Of a stretch of DNA of 18,087 nucleotides, positions 6,679-13,586 are shown piece after piece (the first letter of the stretch is position 1; the number at the start of each line of letters is the position of its first letter). Under the pieces are notes generated by a model. The model saw only the letters and a list, made by a program, of their open reading frames with translations. It searched no databases and was not told the origin of the DNA. This DNA comes from JBBSDV01 sp038240335 (lineage in GTDB: Bacteria > Chloroflexota > Dehalococcoidia > DSTF01 > JACRBR01), in assembly GCA_038240335.1 (NCBI GenBank), contig JBBSDV010000045.1, positions 1 to 18,087 on the forward strand, read 5' to 3'. The position numbers were made by a program, and so were the translations under genes.

Positions 6679-8124
6679 TCATCCGATCATTGGCCGGCGG
6701 GATCTCCGAGGTCTGCGTCCGAGATCGTAGTGGACACGGACAAGGCTCGCAGAGTCATTCGCGTGCCTTGCCGCGCAAAGATCAAGACTCCGTCCTCGCT
6801 GAAGCACTCTTCGTGGTCGTTTTGAAAAGTGACGAAGCAATTGCCCATGACTCCTGCCTCGGTGGTGATTGCTTGAGACCGCCTGACTCGATGCTCGTCG
6901 TCCCCAACTTTCGAGGTTTATCTTCCTCGCGTTAGGAACTCCGAACCCCACGCGGGAGAAGAAGTCACTTTCGTCAAAGGAGTCGTTTGTCGCCGGCGAG
7001 CTCATCGGCATCAGGTCGAAACGCGCGTGGCCTGTGCCGTCTTTCGCCCAGGTTACTTGTCGATCTATCGGCGCGCCCTCACCCTCACCCGGGCGCGAGC
7101 AGAGTGCGTACGTGACGCGGAAGCGACTCAGAAAATACTTGGTCAGCGCATCGTGATATTCCGCGTCGGAACTCGGCGATAACGGCGCACTCTCGGCGTT
7201 CGTGGGCGTCGCACGATCCCACGCTGTTGAGCCTGGGCATTCCTCGGCCGTGTTAACGACGGGGTACAAAGGAGCGAAGTTGATGTCGGTGACGTTGTTG
7301 GTGACGGTCGTGAGCGCCATGGATATTGCGTGGCCTTCGGACTCTGACGAACCCCAAACGAGTACGTTTTCGTGATTGAAGCATTGCTGGTGCACCGTCT
7401 CCGAAACATGCCCGTAGGTAAAGCACACGGCATCCGCTCCGCCGATCGATCGAATGCTCTCCGACAAGTCGTACGCGTACACATCTGATCCCTTCGCGAG
7501 ATCGATGAGCCTCAGCGGAAAGTAACTGAAAGGATCACCGTGCGTAAGCACGTCGTTGATCGATTCGTCTATCGGGTCGTCGATGCAGGTGGCGCCAAAA
7601 CGAAAGAACTCAGCGAACGAAAAGGGAGAGTCGGTCGCAGTTGCCGTCGCTGCAGCTTCGTCGCCGATAAAGATGCGATAGTACGCTCCGAGGTCATCGG
7701 AACACTGGGTCGCTCTGTCTTCGCGGTCCCCTTTGAGAGCAATGCTCGTGGCGGATGCGCTCTTGCCGTCGAAGGTGAGGTGAGTGTCCACTCTCGCACG
7801 GGTGGAGCCGTCCTTGACCAGTCGCAACTCGCCGCTTTCGGTTCGCCCGTCACGACTGTTAGCGGGACACAGTGAGTAAGTCGCGTCAAATTGTGCGCCG
7901 TAGTACGCCGTCAACACTCTCGTGAAGTCAGCGTACGCAGTCGTCGATGCCACGGACGGAGTCCGCAAGTCGTGGCCGGTCGTAGTCAGATCCGCGGACG
8001 GTTGCCGAGATCCGCAGTCAGCCGACAGTGTGGGCTCTGGCGTCGAGTGAGCACCGCCTTGACATGAGACTGCCAGGGTCAAGATCGCTGCCACAGAAAT
8101 GACGACCACAAGCCGCGTGCGCAA
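6679..8124 (-). CDS. Predicted lipoprotein with two internal repeats; 3' frameshift
   Basis: The frame encodes 481 residues. An N-terminal signal ends in LTLAVSC, with lipid-acceptor Cys21, so it is probably an exported lipoprotein. Two similar halves follow: about 61-288 (FTRVLTAYYGAQFDATYSLC, VKDGSTRARVD, CFTYGHV) and from 320 (ALTKYFLSRFRVTYALC, AKDGTGHARFD). After about residue 406 the frame loses sense. A second frame, ending at 6687, continues the second half (GNCFVTFQNDHEECFSEDGV, matching CFTYGH and QQCFNHENV). A one-base indel near 6902-6910, at a CCCC run, would restore it. The start is TTG 8124, three codons after an in-frame stop, with a poor ribosome-binding site. I do not recognise the family. 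The gene lies wholly between the two 143-bp repeats. Confidence 0.75.
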   Translation of the reverse strand: MRTRLVVVISVAAILTLAVSCQGGAHSTPEPTLSADCGSRQPSADLTTTGHDLRTPSVASTTAYADFTRVLTAYYGAQFDATYSLCPANSRDGRTESGELRLVKDGSTRARVDTHLTFDGKSASATSIALKGDREDRATQCSDDLGAYYRIFIGDEAAATATATDSPFSFAEFFRFGATCIDDPIDESINDVLTHGDPFSYFPLRLIDLAKGSDVYAYDLSESIRSIGGADAVCFTYGHVSETVHQQCFNHENVLVWGSSESEGHAISMALTTVTNNVTDINFAPLYPVVNTAEECPGSTAWDRATPTNAESAPLSPSSDAEYHDALTKYFLSRFRVTYALCSRPGEGEGAPIDRQVTWAKDGTGHARFDLMPMSSPATNDSFDESDFFSRVGFGVPNARKINLESWGRRASSQAVSSNHHRGRSHGQLLRHFSKRPRRVLQRGRSLDLCAARHANDSASLVRVHYDLGRRPRRSRRPMIG

Positions 8125-8180
8125 AGGGAGAGCCTAGCTTTCGTTAGGAGTAGGGGCGCCCGGTCCCGCGTAAGCATACA

Positions 8181-8323
8181 GCGCGTGCGCCGCCTGGCAG
8201 AGCTTGGCGTGCCGCGTCCCGCCCGCTGGGTCGCCCGCGGCTTCCTCGACGAACTGCAGGCACGCGCCAACTGGAGTGAACACCACCGTCACTTGTTCGA
8301 GTAATGCGACCCGTCGGAGGAGC
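8181..8323 (+). repeat. 143-bp direct repeat, copy 2 (phosphotransferase 3' end)
   Basis: This second copy of 6480-6622 encodes VRRLAELGVPRPARWVARGF and the rest of the phosphotransferase tail to the stop at 8302-8304. It has no upstream gene body. Downstream, the same frame continues after the stop as DPSEERQLYEAIASFLNLIR, which looks like old coding sequence. Copy 2 may therefore keep the original downstream context, with copy 1 as the broken side. Confidence 0.95.
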
Positions 8324-8429
8324 GCCAGCTGTACGAGGCGATTGCGAGCTTCCTGAATCTCATCCGGATTGATGCGTCTACGCGGGGCGGTGTCAACGGT
8401 GGCGTCGTCGTCGGGCGCGGCGCGCGCGG

Positions 8430-9736
8430 TTAAACGAGCCCCGCCGCACGCCCCAACTCAGCGCGGAAGTCCGGGGGCGCGACGGAGATCAGCTCCTCGG
8501 CGCGCTGCCGTATCGTCTTGCCGCGCAGCGTGGCAATGCCCTGCTCGGTGACGACGTAATCGACGTACGTTCGCGGCACGGTGATCACGGTGCCGAGCGG
8601 CATCTGCGCCAGGATCCGCGAGTGACGCGCGCCGCCGGCGAGCGAGCTGGACGGCACGGCGATCACGGATCGCCCACCTTCGCACCACGACGCGGCAATC
8701 GCGAAGACGGTCTGACCGCCGGGGCCGCTGTACACGTGGCCGTTCAGCGTCTCCGCGGTGATTTGGCCGCTCAGATCGATCTGCAGCGCGTTGTTGATCG
8801 CTACGAAGTTGTCCTCGCGTGTCAATACGCGCAGATCGTCGGTGTTGCAGAAGTCCCACAGCTCGATCTTCGGGTTCATGTGGGCGCGCGCCAACTCCTC
8901 CGGCGGTAGCTGCACGAACGCCGCTCCAATCACCTTGCCCGGCGCGATCTGCTTGCGCTTGCCGGTCACGATGCCCTTCTCGATGAGTTCGATGACGCCG
9001 CCGGGAATCAGCTCCGTCTGGATGCCCAGGTCGTGCTTGTCGTCGAGGTACAGCGCCATCGCCGACGTGACATCGCCCAGGCCCATCTGCAGCGTGTCGC
9101 CATCGTGGATCAGCTCGCTCGAGACGAGCGCGCAGATCACCGCCGCCGCCTCGGACACCTCCTCCGTGCGCGGCGGGATCGGCGGCGCGACATAGTCCGC
9201 TGGCTGGTGCTCGACGAGCGCAGCGACCTCCGAGATGTGGAGGAAGTTCTCGCCGTAGGTGCGGATCAGCTTCTCATCGACCTCGCAGATGATCGTCGCC
9301 GCGATGTCGCAGGCGGTGCGGTTGATCCAGAGCGCCGGGCCAAAGCTCATGTAGCCGTGCTCGTCGGGCGCCGATGTCTTCACCATCGCGACGTTCCAGT
9401 TGCCTACGATCTCTTTGATGTAGCTCTGCCGAAAGTTGCCGATCGGCTGGTAGTCCGCCGTGCCCGCCTGCACCTGCTTGCGGTCGAGCGGCGTCGTGAA
9501 GCACGTCACCAGCCGCAGATGGCCTGCCGTCTGCTCCGTCGCCCCCAGGGGAACGGCGAGATGTAGTGGTAGACGGAGACGTCGGAGAGCTCGCCGCTGC
9601 GGGCGATCAGCGCCTTCGAGAGCCCTTCAGGTGTGCTGCCGAACATGCCGATGTACACGTTCTCGCCAGAGTTGATCAGTCGCACGGCCTCGCCGGCAGT
9701 CCGCAGCTTGTCGGCGTAGCGTTCGCGCCAGTCCAT
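8430..9736 (-). CDS. Acetyl-CoA hydrolase/transferase family protein, frameshifted
   Basis: This is a CoA-transferase/hydrolase-fold enzyme of about 435 residues that moves or hydrolyses CoA on small acyl-CoAs. Translation starts at ATG 9736 (GGGAGG upstream) with YADKLRTAGEAVRLINSGEN, the usual family opening. It continues to VSVYHYISPFPWG, then changes frame at the GGGGG run (plus-strand CCCCC 9542-9546) to GATEQTAGHLRLVTCFTTPL. The second frame runs to TAA 8430. It contains SGPGGQTVFAIAASWCEGGR, IAVPSS and the C-terminal VVTEQGIATLRGKTI motif, ending in PDFRAELGRAAG. All domain parts are present, so a homopolymer error is as likely as true inactivation. The substrate cannot be told. It lies between the archaellin terminator and the duplicated lipoprotein region. 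Confidence 0.85.
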
Positions 9737-10037
9737 CGCCCCTCCCGTTGAGTGTTGGAGACGCCCCGATGGCGGTGAGTATGGCACGAGTTCTCCGCTG
9801 GTAACATCGACGGCGAGGCGGAGGGCACGCGCGCTCGGCTCGGCGTCTAGTCGCGAGCGCACGACCCCGCTCGTCGACTGCAGCGCGAATGCGCCGCATC
9901 GCTTAAAACTGCACCCGGGTACGCGAACGCGGACACGGCGAAGTGGCCGACGAGTCGGGGATGACCGTCAGAATCACCGCCGAACCCGCGAGTTACGAAC
10001 CGTGAACCACGAACTGTGAACGTTCCGTCGGGAGCAC
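9737..10037. other. Intergenic region between CoA-transferase and archaellin terminator
   Basis: I see no gene here. The promoter of the CoA-transferase gene is expected near 9760-9800 but no clear -35/-10 pair stands out. Positions 9990-10022 hold alternating GAACCGTGAACC/GAACTGTGAAC filler like that at 5850-5870. Confidence 0.4.
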
Positions 10038-10070
10038 AAAAAGAAGCGGGGCCGATCCGGCCCCGCTTCT
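10038..10070 (-). terminator. Intrinsic terminator of the archaellin transcript
   Basis: Read on the minus strand, a perfect 12-bp stem (AGAAGCGGGGCC/GGCCCCGCTTCT, five-base loop) is followed by TTTTT. It lies 22 bases after the stop of the second archaellin. Transcription of the archaellins therefore ends here, and the rest of the archaellum operon needs its own promoter. Confidence 0.9.
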
Positions 10071-10092
10071 CGACTCAGTCCCCGTCCCCGAA

Positions 10093-10674
10093 CTAGTTCA
10101 GGTTGACGATGCTCTGCGTGATCGACGCCGGCGTCGTCCGCTGGATCACCAGGTACGAGCCCTGCGGCGGCTTCACTTCGAACGTGAACGTCTTGTTCGT
10201 GCCAACGACGATCGTCGCGTCCTGCGTCAGGTCGATGTTCACCTCGAGCAGTTCGCCCGCTTCGAGCAACTTGTCCGTGTCGCCCGTGATCACCGTCGTC
10301 GTGTACGTCAGGTTGTTGTTCTTCACGTTGTCATCCGCATAGCTGATGACCGTGCGATTCGTGGTGTCTGTCGGGTTCAAGTTCACCTGGTCGCCACCCG
10401 CGGCCAGCGTCAGGTCGAACGTCACGGCCGTCAGTTGCGTGGAGTTCGACGTGGCGATGAAGCCACCCGTCAGCTCCATGCTGCCTCGCGTCTTCGCGAG
10501 ACCGGCGTACACCGTCTCCTTGCCTCGCTCCGAACTGAAGAGACCGGTGCTCAACACAACGAAGGCGAACACTGCCGCGACCACCACGAAGGCGATCAGG
10601 ACGATGGCCGTCTCCAGACCGGTAATACCGCGCTCCTCGCGCATCTTTCGGATCCACTCCAGGATTCGCTGCAT
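10093..10674 (-). CDS. Archaellin (major filament subunit), second tandem copy
   Basis: A 193-residue archaellin. A charged leader ending MREERG is cut after Gly16 by a class III (prepilin/archaellin) signal peptidase. The mature protein begins ITGLETAIVLIAFVVVAAVF, the hydrophobic helix that packs in the filament core, with Glu at position +5. SSERGKETVYAGLAKTRGS follows, then a beta-rich outer domain ending in FEVKPPQGSYLVIQRTTP. Four N-x-S/T sequons lie at 77, 106, 121 and 160. The start is ATG 10674, behind GGGAGGA. It differs from the upstream copy at about 29 residues with no gaps. A strong terminator follows. These features separate it from bacterial type IV pilins and Tad/Flp pilins. 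Confidence 0.95.
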   Translation of the reverse strand: MQRILEWIRKMREERGITGLETAIVLIAFVVVAAVFAFVVLSTGLFSSERGKETVYAGLAKTRGSMELTGGFIATSNSTQLTAVTFDLTLAAGGDQVNLNPTDTTNRTVISYADDNVKNNNLTYTTTVITGDTDKLLEAGELLEVNIDLTQDATIVVGTNKTFTFEVKPPQGSYLVIQRTTPASITQSIVNLN

Positions 10675-10790
10675 TGCTTTCCTCCCGCTGGTCTGGTGCC
10701 CGGTGAAGCTGTTGCTTACCCGCGGCGTCTTGCCTCACCGGACCGTCCATCGTCCCGGCTTCTGTCCTAGAAGGTTCGTCGGTATGTGGT

Positions 10791-10853
10791 GGCCGATTCA
10801 CGGTGGATGTACCCAACATCAGCGGGGTGCCTTCGCCCCTACCGTCTCAGGCC
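10791..10853 (-). ncRNA. Candidate structured leader RNA between the archaellins
   Basis: The 295-base gap between the archaellins is long for such an operon. Within it, GGCC (10791-10794 with 10850-10853) and CGGT/ACCG (10801-10804 with 10841-10844) enclose two hairpins. One is GATGT/ACATC with a five-base loop (10806-10820). The other is a bulged GGGG...CCCC hairpin with a CTTC/GAAG loop (10824-10839). The shape is a three-way junction, but the stems are short and GC-rich. No known riboswitch consensus was recognised. Confidence 0.25.
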
Positions 10854-10919
10854 AATCCCCGAGTGATCTAGGTGGAGACGCCTGCGCGTATATGCTGCCC
10901 ACAGATCCGGGATTGGCGA

Positions 10920-10943
10920 ACGGGGAGGCCGTCGCCTCCCCGT
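10920..10943 (-). terminator. Hairpin after the first archaellin (possible attenuator)
   Basis: A perfect 10-bp stem (ACGGGGAGGC with its complement, four-base loop) begins 27 bases after the stop of the first archaellin. There is no T-run on the minus strand, so it is more likely a partial terminator or an mRNA-stabilising hairpin than a full terminator. It could lower expression of the second archaellin. Confidence 0.4.
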
Positions 10944-10969
10944 CCGCGAGTGCAGATGTCGGCGACAGA

Positions 10970-11551
10970 TTAGTTCAGGCTCAGGATGGTCTGGTTGATT
11001 GATGCCGGCGTCGTCCGCTGCACCACCAGGTACGAGCCCTGCGGCGGCTTCACCTCGACCGTGAACGTGTGATTCGTCCCGATGACAATCGTGGCGTCCT
11101 GCGTCAGGTCGATCGACACCTCAAGCAGCTCACCCTGCTCGAGCAGGTTGTCCGTGTCGCCGGTGATAACTGCCACGGTATAGGTCAGGTTGTTGTTCGA
11201 TACCCCATCGTCCAGATAGCTGATGACCGTGCGGTTTGTCGGATCCGTGGGGTTCAGATTGACCTGGTCGCCGCCCGCCGCCAGCGTCAACTCGAACGTC
11301 AGCTTCGTCAGCTGCGTCGAGTTCGATGTGGCGAGGACGCCGCCCGTCAATTCCATCGACCCTCGCGTCTTCGCCAGGCCGGCATACACCGTCTCCTTGC
11401 CTCGCTCGGAACTGAAGAGCCCCGTGCTCAGCACGACGAACGCGAATACCGCCGCGACAACGACGAACGCGATCAACACGATCGCCGTCTCGAGGCCGGT
11501 AATGCCGCGCTCTTCGCGCCCCCGCTTGACCCACTGGATGATTCGCTTCAC
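10970..11551 (-). CDS. Archaellin (major filament subunit), first tandem copy
   Basis: A 193-residue archaellin, the first gene of the pair. The leader ends REERG at Gly16, and the mature helix from Ile17 is identical to the other copy through residue 71, including ITGLETAIVLIAFVV and FSSERGKETVYAGLAKTRGS. Most differences fall in the leader and the outer domain. The four sequons at 77, 106, 121 and 160 are kept, the last as NHT instead of NKT. Translation starts at GTG 11551, six bases after AAGGAG. The identical length and absence of indels point to a fairly recent duplication with pressure to keep the packing surfaces constant. A second subunit could form a different filament segment or serve as a dose copy. 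Confidence 0.95.
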   Translation of the reverse strand: MKRIIQWVKRGREERGITGLETAIVLIAFVVVAAVFAFVVLSTGLFSSERGKETVYAGLAKTRGSMELTGGVLATSNSTQLTKLTFELTLAAGGDQVNLNPTDPTNRTVISYLDDGVSNNNLTYTVAVITGDTDNLLEQGELLEVSIDLTQDATIVIGTNHTFTVEVKPPQGSYLVVQRTTPASINQTILSLN

Positions 11552-12000
11552 TGCACTCTCCTTGTTGCCGTCACTGTTGCCGCTGCCGCAATGCTTTCGG
11601 CACAGCGTTCGCGCGTCGTTGTTGGCCTTCCTCTACGGATAGAGAGTCGATTCCTTAGGGGTAATCTCGCATGGTGATCGCACCCGACTTCGCAGGGTGC
11701 TTCCACCCACCCCGATTCTGCGTCACGAAGAGATCTCCGCACCGAGGTAGGGAGAAGCCGTAAGGACTTCCGCCGCGGGCAAGAAGGACCGACGAAGATC
11801 GATTTGCATGGCCCGTCGCTCGCCGTGGAGAGGGGCTGGGGGTGTCCCCCGGAAACGTACCTTCTGGCGATGGAAGCTCCCTCAAGGGCATGACGAGCGG
11901 TTTCGGTCTCCCCGAGAGCGAGCGACAACCCCGGCTCACCGAGAATCAGCGCACTCCCGCATATGCCGGATGCCGCCGAGGCCGATAACCGCCATGAGAT
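11552..12000. other. Divergent intergenic region (archaellins / LuxR-type regulator)
   Basis: No gene is supported in these 449 bases. They must hold the archaellin promoter (minus strand) and the regulator promoter (plus strand). No convincing -35/-10 pair is visible for the archaellins. A GCACCC/GGGTGC hairpin lies at 11679-11700 and a dispersed repeat copy at 11842-11865. The short open frames here encode only the low-complexity peptides typical of non-coding GC-rich DNA. Confidence 0.5.
11981..11988 (+). promoter_or_regulatory. Possible -10 element (GCCGATAA) of the regulator gene
   Basis: GCCGATAA, identical to the -10 consensus of flagellar sigma28 promoters, ends 12 bases before the ATG at 12001. 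At the right distance upstream only TATG is found instead of TAAA, so the match is half a promoter. If real, the mRNA would start about six bases before the ATG, which fits the lack of a ribosome-binding site. Confidence 0.3.
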
Positions 12001-12699
12001 ATGTCAGAACAACCGAGCCCCATACGTGTCCTGGTGGTGGAGGCCGATAGCCTGCTGCGCGACATGCTGCGCACCGTGCTCGGTGCCGAGCCGCGCCTGC
12101 AGCTGGTCGGCGCAACGGGCGATGCCGCCGAAGCGCTGGCGCTCGCCGCATCGCAGGCGCCGGATGTCGCGCTCGTCGGGCTCGATTCCGACAGCGAGCA
12201 GGACGCGCTCGCCGTCGCACAGGCGATCTCCGGCTCCCGCGTCAACGCCCGCATCGTCTTTCTCGGCGAGAATCCGGATCGCCGCACGCTCGCGGCGCTG
12301 CCGGCGTTTCGAGCCGCCGGCTGGTCGTACCTGCTGCGCCAGTCCGTGACCGACGTCGCGACGCTCGTCCGCGCTATCGACGGCGCGGCGATGGGTCTCG
12401 TCGTCCTCGACCCCCTCGTCGTCGAAAGCCTCGGCCGGCGCGAGACGCGCCTCTCCGCGCTGACGAAGCGGCAGCTCGAGGTCCTCTCGCTGATGGCGAA
12501 GGGCTACAACAATGCCGCCATCGCCAAGTCGCTGGTCATCGAAGAAAAGTCCGTGGAGAATCACATCAACGCCATCTTCGGCCAGCTCAACCTGAGCCGC
12601 GACAACTCCGCTCACCCCCGCGTCAAGGCCGTCCTGCTCTACCTCCAGGAGACGATCGGCGACAGCGACGCCGCGCGGGCCAGCCGCAAGGCCGCCTAG
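12001..12699 (+). CDS. LuxR/NarL-type regulator with degenerate receiver domain
   Basis: A 232-residue transcription regulator. Residues 8-125 have the receiver fold (RVLVVEADSLLRDMLRTVLG, PDVALVGLDSD, NARIVFLGE, AAGWSYLLRQS). Residues 150-216 are a LuxR-type helix-turn-helix (LSALTKRQLEVLSLMAKGYN, NAAIAKSLVIEEKSVENHIN). The phosphorylation site is gone: the aspartate expected in PDVxLxD is Gly60, one of the two acidic-pocket residues is Ala15, the switch Thr is Gly89, and the conserved Lys is Arg113. It should bind DNA without phosphorylation. It is transcribed away from the archaellins, which share its upstream region and are plausible targets. No ribosome-binding site precedes the ATG. Confidence 0.9.
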   Translation: MSEQPSPIRVLVVEADSLLRDMLRTVLGAEPRLQLVGATGDAAEALALAASQAPDVALVGLDSDSEQDALAVAQAISGSRVNARIVFLGENPDRRTLAALPAFRAAGWSYLLRQSVTDVATLVRAIDGAAMGLVVLDPLVVESLGRRETRLSALTKRQLEVLSLMAKGYNNAAIAKSLVIEEKSVENHINAIFGQLNLSRDNSAHPRVKAVLLYLQETIGDSDAARASRKAA

Positions 12700-12762
12700 C
12701 GCTCCCGCAGGTGCAACAGGTACCCGAGATCCCCCGGCGAGCGTACGGTACCGTGATGTGAC

Positions 12763-12785
12763 GAGCGTCTCCATCACAGACGCTC
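12763..12785. terminator. Hairpin between convergent genes
   Basis: An 8-bp perfect stem (GAGCGTCT/AGACGCTC) with a seven-base loop lies across the stop codon of the DinB-family gene, 63 bases after the regulator stop. It has no T-run on either side. It may act as a weak two-way terminator. Confidence 0.35.
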
Positions 12786-13256
12786 CGCGGCGAAGATCAC
12801 GAAGTCCATATCGCCGGGGGAGTGATCGAGAATGGCCAGCAGACGTCCGGTTTCCGCGCGATGATGCGTGCCGTGGTTAACGGCTTGCGTGATCAACTGC
12901 CACAGCGGCCGCTCCCACGCGACCCCCGACGAGTCGGTGTACGCGATCGTCCTGGCACAATCCTCAGCGGACAGCTGCGCCGCAAACGCCGTCATCTCAG
13001 CGTGCGATACCGCAAACTCGGGGTCGAGCGCATGCACCTCCCGCATCTCGCTGTCCACCGCGTCGCCGCGTATGCGCGCGAGCCAGACGCGCTGCGCCAC
13101 GAGCACATGCGACATCTGACCAAACACGCTTCCTGACTGCTCGTCGCGTACGTCGCGACGCTCCTCCTCCGTCAGTTTCGCCGCCTGGACGAGGATCTTG
13201 TCGTTCGCCCAGCAGTTGTACGCCACCATCGCCCGCAGCTGATCGGCGGTGTCCAC
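12774..13256 (-). CDS. DinB/YfiT-family putative metal-dependent protein
   Basis: A 160-residue four-helix protein of the DinB/YfiT superfamily, a fold also found in thiol transferases (bacillithiol and mycothiol enzymes). The three metal-ligand histidines are in place: FGQMSHVLVAQRVWL (His50) and AVNHGTHHRAETGRLLAILD (His128, His132). The start chosen is GTG 13256, with a strong AAGGAGG ten bases upstream, giving the usual family length. The open frame continues 62 codons upstream only because the repeat-rich DNA lacks stops. The substrate is unknown. It is convergent with the LuxR-type gene and has no evident link to the archaellum. Confidence 0.87.
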   Translation of the reverse strand: MDTADQLRAMVAYNCWANDKILVQAAKLTEEERRDVRDEQSGSVFGQMSHVLVAQRVWLARIRGDAVDSEMREVHALDPEFAVSHAEMTAFAAQLSAEDCARTIAYTDSSGVAWERPLWQLITQAVNHGTHHRAETGRLLAILDHSPGDMDFVIFAAERL

Positions 13257-13406
13257 GACGATCGAACCTCCTTCGAGTTCGCGCTCGACACGTGCTGCGA
13301 CGACGAGTGCAGCGCGCCGCACCGTAGCTTGAGCAGCATCAGTATTGCGCGCTAGGAGCAACTGCCGCACGACGGACCGCGTACTCCGACGCTGGAGGTT
13401 GAAATT

Positions 13407-13586
13407 CAGACCGGAGGGTGTCGCCCAGACTGGAGGTGTCACCCAGACTGAGGTGTCACCCAGACTGGAGGTGTCACCCAGACTGGAGGTGTCACTCTGA
13501 CCGGAGGTGTCACTCAGACTGGAGGTGTCATTCAGACTGGAGGTGTCACTCAGACTGGAGGTGTCACTCAGACTGAGGTTGTCATT
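13407..13586. repeat. 18-bp tandem repeat array, 10 units
   Basis: About ten consecutive copies of CAGACTGGAGGTGTCACC, with unit lengths of 18 except for one of 19 and one of 17. Changes are mostly ACC/ACT/ATT at the end of the unit. It lies upstream of the DinB-family gene. There are no spacers, so it is not a CRISPR array. The last unit runs straight into the longer dispersed repeat that follows. Confidence 0.92.

Noticed and set aside
10675..10969. Cyclic di-GMP or other known riboswitch upstream of the second archaellin
   Set aside because: Neither conserved core strings nor the expected stem order could be found; only an unclassified structure is reported.
2178..11551. Tad/Flp or type IV pilus locus
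   Set aside because: The filament proteins have the archaellin core and long beta-rich outer domain, ArlJ has the double T2SF layout with extra helices, and ArlF/G-type proteins are absent from Tad systems.
13257..13442. Extended N-terminus of the DinB-family protein
   Set aside because: The extra 62 codons overlap the repeat array and lack family similarity, while a strong ribosome-binding site marks GTG 13256.
13407..13586. CRISPR array
   Set aside because: Units follow each other with no spacers and no cas genes are near; it is a simple tandem repeat.
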